Source: Sphingomonadales bacterium (GTDB lineage Bacteria; Pseudomonadota; Alphaproteobacteria; Sphingomonadales; Sphingomonadaceae). Taken from it: a stretch of 64,000 nt of DNA. Positions 53,967 to 62,830 of the stretch are shown in pieces (positions within the stretch are counted from its first letter, which is position 1; each line of letters begins with the position of its first letter). The position numbers and the translations under genes are program-made. Below the pieces are notes generated by a model that did no database searches, was not told where the DNA came from, and was given only the letters and a program-made list of their open reading frames with translations. The stretch is from assembly GCA_018334165.1 (NCBI GenBank), contig JAGXTB010000072.1, positions 1 to 64,000 on the forward strand, read 5' to 3'.

Positions 53967-55154
53967 GTGAGCTTCCTATCCCGTCTCAAGTCGACGCTTC
54001 TGTCTGCCGTGGATCTGGTCAACGGCAAGCGTCCGGCCTTCGCGCGCCCGCCGTCCTTTGACGAAGCGTGGAGCATCCACGACGGCACGACCCGCCTCGA
54101 GGCCATCCGCGCGTCTGCTGAGATGGAGATTTCTGCCTTCGTCCGATCTGGCGACTTTGTGGCGCAGAAGCCCAACGACCTCGGCGACGCCTGCATCTGG
54201 CAAGGCGTCTACACCGCGATGTGCGTACACCGCTGGCGCGTGACCAAGAGCGATGTCTTGCGCATCGAGATGGTCTGGGCCGCGCAAGCGCTGGCAAAAT
54301 ATATCCGATCGGGGATACTCCACCGCGGAGCCATGCCAACGTCGCTCCAAGGTGTTTTGTTTCACAAAGACGCGACAAAAATCTACCTGGACGACCCGGA
54401 CGGGTATACTTACCGCGACGACGCGTCCCTCGACTCGCTCCTGGGCTTCTGCTTCGGCGCGGCCACGGTCCTGCGGTACGGAGACGCCGAGACGTGGAGC
54501 CTGCTCCGGCCGGCGGTGGTCGCGCTCGCAAAGCGCTTCGAGGACGACGGCTTCCGCCTGGTCAAGCGCGACGGCACGCCGACGCAGTACGGCGACTGCC
54601 GCCCTGGCCTCATCCAAGCCCCCGTGCGCGTCTTGGCGGCTGCCCTGCCGTCCCTGCTGGCCGGCGGTGAGGCCTGGCGCAAGATCGCCAAGTCGCACGC
54701 GCCAGAGTTCCGCACGCCCGACACGCAGATCCCCGGAAAGATGTCCTGGGTGAACGCCCACTTGGCCATGCTGGCTTCGCTGGCGTACGCCACGGCGACG
54801 CACACCGGCGACCCCGGCCGTAAGGAAGCGGAGGACGGCCTACGATCGCTTCTGACGAAGTACGCGCCCACCGGAAACGCCTTCTTGATCAACGCGTGCG
54901 GCGCGGCCGGCCTCGCGGTCCGCGCCGAGGACCAGCGCGTTGCCGCGCAGGTGCTGTCCGAGTTCCCCGTTGGCGGCAAGCCCATGACGCCCATCGCGCC
55001 GAAGAACGTCTACCCCACGCCGGCGCACCTGCGCCCGCGCTTCGACGTGTTCTGGCAGCGCGACCCATATGAACAGGGCAGCGGCGAGGAGATGAGCGTC
55101 GCCATAAGCCGCATAGATTTCTTGCTGGCCTACTACATGGGAGCGGGGGCTTGA
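53967..55154 (+). CDS. hypothetical protein, possible alpha/alpha-toroid fold
   Basis: Helical, aromatic-rich; tail gene context; fold is a guess. Confidence 0.4.
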   Translation: MSFLSRLKSTLLSAVDLVNGKRPAFARPPSFDEAWSIHDGTTRLEAIRASAEMEISAFVRSGDFVAQKPNDLGDACIWQGVYTAMCVHRWRVTKSDVLRIEMVWAAQALAKYIRSGILHRGAMPTSLQGVLFHKDATKIYLDDPDGYTYRDDASLDSLLGFCFGAATVLRYGDAETWSLLRPAVVALAKRFEDDGFRLVKRDGTPTQYGDCRPGLIQAPVRVLAAALPSLLAGGEAWRKIAKSHAPEFRTPDTQIPGKMSWVNAHLAMLASLAYATATHTGDPGRKEAEDGLRSLLTKYAPTGNAFLINACGAAGLAVRAEDQRVAAQVLSEFPVGGKPMTPIAPKNVYPTPAHLRPRFDVFWQRDPYEQGSGEEMSVAISRIDFLLAYYMGAGA

Positions 55155-55155
55155 T

Positions 55156-55578
55156 ATGAATATCACTGCCGACGGCGTCGCCGCAGTTTGTGCCGTGATT
55201 GTGGTCGTGGGAGGCGCGATCGGCGCCTACCTCGCCGTCGTCGACCGCCGCCAGGCTGCGGAGATCAAGGACCTCAAGGACGCGGCCAAGGAGGCCAAAG
55301 ACGAGATGACGCGCCGCATCGACGGCTTCCACTCGTCCGTCAACTCCCAGATGCGCGACGCCGAGAACCTGCGCCGTGACCTCGAACGGCGCCTGGGCGA
55401 GGTACAGCGCGAGCATATCACGCGCACCGATCAAGCCGAGTTTCGCGCGGAGATGCTGTCGACCGTGGACAAGGTCGGCGATCGTATCGGCCACTCCATC
55501 GACAAGCTGAGTTCCGAGATCCGAGAGGACATGAAGGCGATCTCCAAGCGCGTCTCTGACGTCGAGGCCAGAAGCTAA
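55156..55578 (+). CDS. membrane-anchored coiled-coil protein
   Basis: N-terminal TM AAVCAVIVVVGGAIGAYLAVV, then a charged coiled coil. Confidence 0.55.
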   Translation: MNITADGVAAVCAVIVVVGGAIGAYLAVVDRRQAAEIKDLKDAAKEAKDEMTRRIDGFHSSVNSQMRDAENLRRDLERRLGEVQREHITRTDQAEFRAEMLSTVDKVGDRIGHSIDKLSSEIREDMKAISKRVSDVEARS

Positions 55579-55579
55579 A

Positions 55580-57364
55580 ATGCCGACGCCACAGAAGTGG
55601 GGAACGTCGCGTTGGGGAACATTCCTATGGGGCGGCAGCAACAGCGCCGCGCTCACAGAACTCCTCGACCGCAAGGACGGCCTACACGTCCATCGCCGCA
55701 TCATCTGGGAGCTGGACGCTGCCGACCAGAACATCACTCCGTATTTCCTGAGCGCGTCGTCCGTCTACCAGGAGAAGGAGCGCTCGCCCGACCGCGTGGC
55801 CGCCGGCGACGCCACGCTTACGTTCAGTAACTACAACGACGCCTTCACCGAGACGGACTCTTCGAGCTTCCTCTACAACGTCAACTACCATAACCGAAAC
55901 GTGACGATCGAGGTTGGCTTGGAGCTCGACGACGGCACCATCGAGTACGTCAAGGTCGCGACGATGAAGGTCCGATCAATAACCCTTTCTTCGGACAAGT
56001 CGCGCGTGACGATCCGCATCTACGACCTCATACGCCGCTTGCTGACCGAGACGATCAACCGGAAGCCCGAGGCCGCAGTCGCCGTCGCCGGCGGCTCCAA
56101 CGTCGGCAACGGCACCTGCTCTGACGTGGACGTGAAGCCATTCGTAAACGTCTCGCAGACGTGGGCCGTAACCTGCACCCTCGGCGGCGGCACCGGCGTC
56201 GCTACCTTCAGCGTCGTCGGATCGGTCTCCGGCAACATCGGCACGCTGACCGACGGCACCGAGTTCTCGAACGCCACGACCGGCGGCATCAAGCTCTCCA
56301 TCCGCGGCGGCACGATCAACTGGGTCATCGGCGACGTCTTCACCTTCTCGACGTTCAAGATGATGGAGTACAACGTCGTCAACCCCGTCAAGATACTATG
56401 GTCGCTGCTGACCGGGGTCAACTGGGACACCGGCCTCAACGAGGACTGGAAGGCGCGCACGCCGCAACTGGACGGCACGCTTAACAGCGCGAACGTCGAC
56501 CTCAACTACGGCGGCTTTGCCTCGGCCGTCGATAACGCCACCTTCGACATCAAGGGCTTTGTCCCGTGGGACTACGACCTCGTGAAGGTCATCGAGGAAA
56601 TCATGATGCACTTCCTCGGCTCGATCAACGTCGACTCGAACGGCCGCCTCTACGTGAAGATATGGCGGCCGGAGCTTGGCCTGGTCCGAACCTTCGCCGA
56701 CACGAAGAAGAACCGATCCATGAGCCTGACGCGCGACACCCAGGACATGATCAACTGGGTCAACGTCAAGTACCGGAAAGCCGACTCGTGGCCGTGGAGC
56801 AACGAGCGCGAGGAGGACACGCTGGACGGAGTGTACGTCGCCAAGAACCAGGACTCCTACGACGACTTCGGCCAGTGGTTCACGCTCAACCTAGAGACGC
56901 GCTGGTACAACGCCGCTGCCGACCAGGCGAGCTTCCCGGCCACGCGCCTCGTCGACAAGTACGCGATCCCGCCGCGCCGTTTCACCTTCAAGACCGGCCT
57001 GGACGGTCTCGAGACACAGATCGGCGACGTCATCGGCGTCACGGACGAGAAGCTCGGCTATACGGATTATCAGGTAGAGGTCATGCGCAAGGACGGCGAC
57101 TACGCCGCGCGACCCGCCGCCATCGTCTTCGAGGCCGAGGACACCGGCACCGCCGGCGTCAAGTGGGTCTTCCTCGGCTCGACCGACGACGAAGGCGACG
57201 ACGCCAGCCCGCAGGCCACGAGCTTCCTGACCGCGACGGACGCCGACAAACAATTTTGTTACTTGAGTCAGACCGGGGGCAGCGGCTCTACCGGCCCCGA
57301 CTACTATTTGTTCAGCCTGCTCGCGTGCCTATTGTGCCACGCGCGGGACTTGGTTACACTTTAG
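55580..57364 (+). CDS. tail/baseplate hub-like protein
   Basis: ITLSSDKSRVTIRIYDLIRRLLTETI...DYDLVKVIEEIMMHFLGSINVDSNGRLYVKIWRP...QIGDVIGVTDEKLGYTDYQVEVM. Confidence 0.6.
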   Translation: MPTPQKWGTSRWGTFLWGGSNSAALTELLDRKDGLHVHRRIIWELDAADQNITPYFLSASSVYQEKERSPDRVAAGDATLTFSNYNDAFTETDSSSFLYNVNYHNRNVTIEVGLELDDGTIEYVKVATMKVRSITLSSDKSRVTIRIYDLIRRLLTETINRKPEAAVAVAGGSNVGNGTCSDVDVKPFVNVSQTWAVTCTLGGGTGVATFSVVGSVSGNIGTLTDGTEFSNATTGGIKLSIRGGTINWVIGDVFTFSTFKMMEYNVVNPVKILWSLLTGVNWDTGLNEDWKARTPQLDGTLNSANVDLNYGGFASAVDNATFDIKGFVPWDYDLVKVIEEIMMHFLGSINVDSNGRLYVKIWRPELGLVRTFADTKKNRSMSLTRDTQDMINWVNVKYRKADSWPWSNEREEDTLDGVYVAKNQDSYDDFGQWFTLNLETRWYNAAADQASFPATRLVDKYAIPPRRFTFKTGLDGLETQIGDVIGVTDEKLGYTDYQVEVMRKDGDYAARPAAIVFEAEDTGTAGVKWVFLGSTDDEGDDASPQATSFLTATDADKQFCYLSQTGGSGSTGPDYYLFSLLACLLCHARDLVTL

Positions 57365-57366
57365 CC

Positions 57367-57717
57367 ATGGAACCGCAACCTCCCGCCGCCGCGTGCCGCC
57401 CCGCGAAGACGAAGGCCGAGACCGCGATCACGATCACGCTCGAGACGAACACCTGCTACCGCGAGAGCAAGTTTCCTGCTGGCCACCCCGCGCGTGAGTG
57501 TCACGTTGGCCTGGCCGCGCTCGACCCGCTCATCTGCTCGCACTGCACGTGGTACGGCGCCGTCGCCAAGAAGCAGATGGCCAAGTTGACCGGCGAGCAC
57601 CGCGTCGCGCTCGTCACGTTCCTCAAGCGACTGCAGCAGGACGGCGTGCCAGGCGTCGACGCGCACGAGCCGCAGCCCACGGGCTGGCTGGCGCGTCTGC
57701 GGAGGATACTCCAATAG
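57367..57717 (+). CDS. hypothetical protein
   Basis: ORF with ATG 57367. Confidence 0.5.
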   Translation: MEPQPPAAACRPAKTKAETAITITLETNTCYRESKFPAGHPARECHVGLAALDPLICSHCTWYGAVAKKQMAKLTGEHRVALVTFLKRLQQDGVPGVDAHEPQPTGWLARLRRILQ

Positions 57718-58406
57718 CATACACCGACCTTAGCAGCACGTTCGTCTACCGGCTCTTGCTGACGCATCAGCTCATGGACCAGCTCGCCGAGAACGACAAG
57801 GTCTTCAACAACTTGCTCACGGCGGCCGCGGACATGCCGAACTTCCTGCAGTTCGACAACACGTTCGGCGTCAAAGGCGAGATCGCCGCCGGCTCGACGT
57901 ACAAGAAGCTGATCTTGCTCGACGCGAGCAACGTCGTCCAACTCGGCGAGAGCGGGACCGAGGTGCGCGTGCCGGCAGACCCCTCGAACGCGCTCGGGGT
58001 CGCCACCAAGCAGTACGTCGACGGAGTCCAAATGTTTCAGTCCCAAGCGATCGTGACGGTGAACAGCGGCCTAACCGGGTCCTTCGCCACCATCCTAAGT
58101 TTGTCCGCAACGACGCGCGGCGTCGTACACGCCATCTGGATCGACACCGCCGGCGGCAGCAGCACCTGCCGGATCAAGGTTACTGTCGACGGCACGCTGA
58201 TCATCGACGACACGTCAGGCGCGCTAACGAATAACCGCTTCTACGCTATGCGCGCCAACGGTAATATAGAAACAACCGCCAGCACCGACGCCGGCGATGC
58301 CGGCCACCCGCTCGAGATACGCTTCACATCCACGCTGCTGATCGAGGCGACGTCCGGCGACGGAAACAGCCGGGCCATCAGTGTGCGCTACTCGAAGATA
58401 CCCTAA
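57714..58406 (+). CDS. putative tail/fibre protein
   Basis: VPADPSNALGVATKQYVDG fibre-type motif; start codon uncertain. Confidence 0.6.
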   Translation: MAYTDLSSTFVYRLLLTHQLMDQLAENDKVFNNLLTAAADMPNFLQFDNTFGVKGEIAAGSTYKKLILLDASNVVQLGESGTEVRVPADPSNALGVATKQYVDGVQMFQSQAIVTVNSGLTGSFATILSLSATTRGVVHAIWIDTAGGSSTCRIKVTVDGTLIIDDTSGALTNNRFYAMRANGNIETTASTDAGDAGHPLEIRFTSTLLIEATSGDGNSRAISVRYSKIP

Positions 58407-58678
58407 TGAAATTTATCCAACTGATGACCTGCAAGATAGGCGACAAGTCTGTGACCTACACCGGTCGCCAGCCGTTCCGTATCGACAACGACGCTGCGTT
58501 CGAAGCCGCCCTGCTGGCCATCGGCGTCTTCGAGCGTCTCGAAGACGGGACCATGCGCTACTCCGGCGGCGTCACCGTGCCTCTCAAGGACGGCGGCGAA
58601 GCGAAGGTGGACGTCGACGGCAATATCCAGCACGGAAAAGCTGACCTGTTGGCGTACGACAAGGGCTCATTCATTTGA
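58406..58678 (+). CDS. small hypothetical protein
   Basis: ORF. Confidence 0.5.
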   Translation: MKFIQLMTCKIGDKSVTYTGRQPFRIDNDAAFEAALLAIGVFERLEDGTMRYSGGVTVPLKDGGEAKVDVDGNIQHGKADLLAYDKGSFI

Positions 58679-59346
58679 TGGCCATGTTCAACTGGCTGGC
58701 TGCGTGGCTCGGCAGCACGCGCGACAGCCGCCTTGCCGCCCTCAACCCTCCTGTCGCTCCGGATAGTCATAAAAACGTACACACTTTTATGACACCAGAG
58801 GCATACGTCATCATCAATCCTAAGCCGCCGGTCACGTCGCGCTTTGAGCAGAGCCCCGACTTCCGTAGCAACGGCGACGTCGCGCGCAAGATCGACCTCA
58901 TGGTCCTGCACTGCACCGAGGGCTCGTTCCTGAGCGCGGTCGCCTGGCTCACGGCCAAGGACGACACGCTCGTCTCCGCCCACTACACGGTCAGCAAGGC
59001 CGGCCACGTTGTGCAGACGGTCGGGATCAACGACGTCGCCTACCACGCCGGCGGGACGAAGGAGAAGCCGTCGTCCTGGCGTGGCCGCGGCAACATCAAC
59101 GGTCGGTCCATCGGGGTCGAGATCGAGAACAAGAACGACGGCCTCGACCCCTACACCCCCATGCAGCTGTCCGTCTGCCTCTGGCTGGCCCTGCGCACCT
59201 GCCGCCAGAACAACATGACCGCCGAGCAGGTGGTCGGCCACGAGGACGTGGACCCAGGCCGGAAGACGGACCCGCGCAACTTCCCATGGCCACTCTTTAG
59301 GACGTCGCTGGCTGTACACCTGAGCCGCCCCGGAGGAATCGCATGA
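58678..59346 (+). CDS. N-acetylmuramoyl-L-alanine amidase (endolysin)
   Basis: IDLMVLHCTEGSFLSA...VSAHYTVSKAGHVVQTVGINDVAYHAGG...SIGVEIENKND...GHEDVDPGRKTDP. Confidence 0.9.
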   Translation: MAMFNWLAAWLGSTRDSRLAALNPPVAPDSHKNVHTFMTPEAYVIINPKPPVTSRFEQSPDFRSNGDVARKIDLMVLHCTEGSFLSAVAWLTAKDDTLVSAHYTVSKAGHVVQTVGINDVAYHAGGTKEKPSSWRGRGNINGRSIGVEIENKNDGLDPYTPMQLSVCLWLALRTCRQNNMTAEQVVGHEDVDPGRKTDPRNFPWPLFRTSLAVHLSRPGGIA

Positions 59347-59858
59347 CCCGACTCACCCGCGCCCTGATGCTGATGCTCGCCGTCGCCCTGCCCGCCGCCG
59401 CGAACCCGTACCTGCGCCCGATCGACCTGTCCCGCCCGCACTTCATCGCCGGCGGCTACTTGGACGTCGAGGAAGTCGGCTCGAGCGAGGGCGGCACCGC
59501 CGTCGCGCTCCTGACCCACTCCACCGAGGACGGCTGCGGCCTGCCGTCCATCGTCTGCACGGACTGGACGCCGCTCGCCGTGGGCGGCCTGTTCAACGGC
59601 GGCAGCATAAAGGTGGCCGTCGGGCCGGTCTTCAACGTCGCCCCGATCGCCAAGAGCCTCCTGCTCAAAGGCCTACAGGCCGTCACGGCCGAGGGCTCCT
59701 TCGGGAACCTCAAGCAGAGCCTTGGGTCCGTGGCGCTCAGTGGGAACGACGTCACGGTGTCCATGGGGCCGGCGTGGGTCTTGGCGCCGCAGGACAACTT
59801 CAAAGGATACTTCCGCGTCTTCGTGGGTGGTGAGCTCCGGTTCGGCGCAAAGCAGTAA
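59343..59858 (+). CDS. putative exported protein in lysis region
   Basis: Signal peptide MTRLTRALMLMLAVALPAAA. Confidence 0.6.
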   Translation: MTRLTRALMLMLAVALPAAANPYLRPIDLSRPHFIAGGYLDVEEVGSSEGGTAVALLTHSTEDGCGLPSIVCTDWTPLAVGGLFNGGSIKVAVGPVFNVAPIAKSLLLKGLQAVTAEGSFGNLKQSLGSVALSGNDVTVSMGPAWVLAPQDNFKGYFRVFVGGELRFGAKQ

Positions 59859-59890
59859 AAATTGTAAAAATTCGTAAAGGAGCATCTGCC

Positions 59891-60439
59891 ATGAACCGAC
59901 TGCTCAAAGCCCTCGCCTGGCTCGGCCTACGCGCCCCGGCCGCGCTCGCCTTCCTGCTCCTTCCCATCATCCTGCACGCTGCCGATGGCACCACCGGCCT
60001 GTTGGACGTCGCCAAGGCCAACGTAGCTGCCGTTGGCATGGGCCTTGGTGGAACCGTACTATTCGGAATTTCCTTCATGTTGGCCGGCCGCTTCGTCCCC
60101 GGCATCGTGGTCGGCAAGCTGCGCAAGGTCTTCGAGGAGGCCAAGGCGTCGCCCTGGTGGCGCGAGAAGCCGCACCGCGCAAAGTTCCTCCACGCCGCTG
60201 TCGTCTTCCTTGAGGCCGAGGTGCCGGACGCCGGCGAGGGCCAGGAGGTCTACGACGCCTTCGGGGCCTGGGCCAACGCGCACGCGCGGGTCGGCGGCAT
60301 GCCTCTCGGCAGCGCCGCGCAGTGGGCCGCGCTCGCGCGCAAGGGCGGGGACGCCATCGACCTACAACTGAACGCTGAAATAGTGGAAATAGCCGCGATC
60401 GTGCCGCAAACGCAGTCCGACGTGCCGCCTGCCGCTTAA
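59891..60439 (+). CDS. membrane protein, holin candidate
   Basis: Two hydrophobic segments; adjacent to amidase; SD AAAGGAG. Confidence 0.45.
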   Translation: MNRLLKALAWLGLRAPAALAFLLLPIILHAADGTTGLLDVAKANVAAVGMGLGGTVLFGISFMLAGRFVPGIVVGKLRKVFEEAKASPWWREKPHRAKFLHAAVVFLEAEVPDAGEGQEVYDAFGAWANAHARVGGMPLGSAAQWAALARKGGDAIDLQLNAEIVEIAAIVPQTQSDVPPAA

Positions 60440-60466
60440 CGCGCGCAAAGAAAGGAGGCCACCTTT

Positions 60467-61387
60467 ATGGCGGACATCGGACGATCCATCGTGACCATAC
60501 CCGGTCCCGGTCGCGTCACCCTGCACGCGCTGGCTGACTTGCAGTACGGCTCCAAGTCTTCCGACGAGACGCTGATGCGGCGCAAGCTCAAGGACATCGT
60601 CGACGATCCCACCGGCGGCATGTCCGTCGTCCTTGGCGACCTGACCGACGACGACCGGCCGACCACCCGGATCATGCGCAAAGCCGCCTTTGCCGGCCGG
60701 CCTGAAGTCCTCGACGCCGACGCCCGCGATAAGAAGTTCTTCGTCGACGACAAGGTGATCCCAATGCTCCTGCCGCTGGCGTCCACGAAGCACGGCATCA
60801 TCGGCGTCCTGGCCGGCCACCATTGGAGCTACGTCCGCGTCGAGGATGAGAAGGGCGTCAAGTACGTCAACTCAGCGCGCTACATCTGCGACGAGCTCGG
60901 GCGGATGACCAAGCGAAAAGTCCCCTACCTCGGGATCATGTCCGCGTGGATTCAGCTGGTGATCGAGATGAAAAGCAATCACCAGAGCGTCCTGCAGATG
61001 ATCCATATCCAGCACGGCGTCGGCGGCGGCCAGACGCTGGCCTCGGCGCTCAACAAGCTCGAGACGACCGCCCGCTGGGCCGAGGCTGACCTGCTGATCC
61101 GCGCGCACGACTGCAAGCTGGTCGCCGGCAAGATCGTCCGCCTTGGACCCCGGATGCAACGCAGCGGCATGACGCGTTCGCTGAAGTCCTCTACCATCGG
61201 CTTGCTCAACATCGGCTCGATGACGCGCGGCTACGTCATCGGCGAGGAGGAGCCAGACTACGTCGAGATGGAGATGATGCGGCCCACCTCGATGGGCTGG
61301 GGCAAGGCCCACTTCAATATCCGGAAGTCATCCCGTGTTGAGGATCCGAATCAAAACTTCCGCGCTGACCTAACCTGCGAGATATGA
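60467..61387 (+). CDS. calcineurin-like metallophosphoesterase
   Basis: ALADLQYGS, VLGDLTDDD, GVLAGHHW, IHIQHGVGGG, LLIRAHDC. Confidence 0.75.
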   Translation: MADIGRSIVTIPGPGRVTLHALADLQYGSKSSDETLMRRKLKDIVDDPTGGMSVVLGDLTDDDRPTTRIMRKAAFAGRPEVLDADARDKKFFVDDKVIPMLLPLASTKHGIIGVLAGHHWSYVRVEDEKGVKYVNSARYICDELGRMTKRKVPYLGIMSAWIQLVIEMKSNHQSVLQMIHIQHGVGGGQTLASALNKLETTARWAEADLLIRAHDCKLVAGKIVRLGPRMQRSGMTRSLKSSTIGLLNIGSMTRGYVIGEEEPDYVEMEMMRPTSMGWGKAHFNIRKSSRVEDPNQNFRADLTCEI

Positions 61388-61614
61388 AGAAACGACCCAG
61401 CCCCCTGCGCCCCTTCGACTTGACGCGCTACGTCGGCAGCGAGGAGCGCGGCATCCCGGCCCGCTACACGCCCGCCCAGCTGATCGTCCTAAGCGCTGGC
61501 GCCGTCGGCCTCCTGGCCGCGTTGGCCCAGCCCACCGAACCCGCCGCCCGCGCGGCGGCGCACCTGGCCAGCAAGCACAACCGCCGTCGATTTCAACCTC
61601 GCTTGAATAAATAA
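61384..61614 (+). CDS. small hypothetical protein
   Basis: ORF. Confidence 0.45.
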   Translation: MKKRPSPLRPFDLTRYVGSEERGIPARYTPAQLIVLSAGAVGLLAALAQPTEPAARAAAHLASKHNRRRFQPRLNK

Positions 61615-61654
61615 CCCGCGCCACGCGCGACTTCCCAGACGAAGAAAATAGCAC

Positions 61655-61683
61655 TTGACAAGTGCCATGGCATCCTTTATACT
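61655..61683 (+). promoter_or_regulatory. early-type promoter P6 with internal GCCATGGC operator
   Basis: TTGACA-N17(AGTGCCATGGCATCCTT)-TATACT. Confidence 0.85.
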
Positions 61684-61725
61684 TTGTTCAGAAGGATCAA
61701 GACGCACCTGAGAGGTCACAAAAAA

Positions 61726-61968
61726 ATGAAGAACGAGATCAACCAGCACCTCGCCGCCTACCGAGCCAACGACCACCTGAAGTCCACCTGCGAAGCCGTC
61801 TGTCGCAAGCCCTGCGACCAGGCCGTGAAGCAGGGCCCGAACGGCCGGTGGTTCATAACCGCCGGACACGCCGGCTTCAACAGCCACGCGAACAACCGGA
61901 GCGGCTACAAGACGTGCGGCACCGCCGAACGCATCACCCACCAATACGCGGCCAAGGCGGGCCGCTAA
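61726..61968 (+). CDS. small hypothetical protein
   Basis: First gene after P6. Confidence 0.6.
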   Translation: MKNEINQHLAAYRANDHLKSTCEAVCRKPCDQAVKQGPNGRWFITAGHAGFNSHANNRSGYKTCGTAERITHQYAAKAGR

Positions 61969-61969
61969 C

Positions 61970-62182
61970 ATGGCCCAAGTCTACATCGTAAAAAACGATT
62001 GCCTCCCGCCGACCACGTGGGGCATCTACCGCGTCGGAACCGGCCCCGGACGAGGCGAGGCCTTGGGCTTCACCATGGTCGCAGAGGCCCGACGATGGGC
62101 CAAGGTCCATGGCCACGAAGTCGTCACGCTCACCATGAAGACGGAAGCCAAAAAGACCAGAACATCAAGGAGCCAAAAATGA
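61970..62182 (+). CDS. small hypothetical protein
   Basis: ORF. Confidence 0.5.
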   Translation: MAQVYIVKNDCLPPTTWGIYRVGTGPGRGEALGFTMVAEARRWAKVHGHEVVTLTMKTEAKKTRTSRSQK

Positions 62183-62454
62183 CCAACCCCGCCGTCGCCC
62201 CAGAAGAACTGACCGTCGAGAGCCAGGCCATGAAGAACCTCCGCGCCGCCCACGCCAGCTTCCATAGCGCTCGCCTCGGTGTGTTGCGCATGCACGACAA
62301 GCTCGAAAGCGTAACAGGCGTCGAGCGCGACAGCATCCTCGCCGCATTGAGCATCCTGCAGGAAGTAGACGGCCAGATCGCCATGGAATACGGCCGCCTT
62401 GCCTTCCTGCGCGACATGCCGAGCGTTCCGATAAGCCCGGAGGGCGCGCAATGA
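62179..62454 (+). CDS. small hypothetical protein
   Basis: ORF, overlapping start. Confidence 0.55.
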   Translation: MTNPAVAPEELTVESQAMKNLRAAHASFHSARLGVLRMHDKLESVTGVERDSILAALSILQEVDGQIAMEYGRLAFLRDMPSVPISPEGAQ

Positions 62455-62678
62455 AAACGAGCTGCGGCCCCAAGTTCGGTCGTGGCCCCGCTCCGCTCGT
62501 GCGGCCGCGCAAGCACAAGGCCCACCATCGGATCGGCACCGCCGCGCGGCTGGCTTGGTATATCACTTGGCTCGTCGTCGTTGTCACGCGCCCGCTCGCT
62601 GGCGCGGCCATATTCGCGCTCGTACTCCTGCTCAACTTGGAACGCAAGCGTAACGGCTTCTACGTGGAACGGCTATGA
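62451..62678 (+). CDS. small membrane protein
   Basis: LAWYITWLVVVVTRPLAGAAIFALVLLLNL. Confidence 0.5.
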   Translation: MKTSCGPKFGRGPAPLVRPRKHKAHHRIGTAARLAWYITWLVVVVTRPLAGAAIFALVLLLNLERKRNGFYVERL

Positions 62679-62830
62679 TCATGCGCTTCATCTGTTGGCT
62701 GACGGGTCGGCATTTCGTCTTTCGGACGACCGACATCGTGATGACGCCAAAGCTCTCTTGGCGCACGCGCCTCCGGTGCCGGTGCGGCCTCGTCGACTAC
62801 TACCGCGACGGACTCGTGGAGCATCCGTGA
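62675..62830 (+). CDS. small hypothetical protein (51 aa)
   Basis: MIMRFICWLTGRHFVFRTTDIVMTPKLSWRTRLRCRCGLVDYYRDGLVEHP. Confidence 0.45.
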   Translation: MIMRFICWLTGRHFVFRTTDIVMTPKLSWRTRLRCRCGLVDYYRDGLVEHP

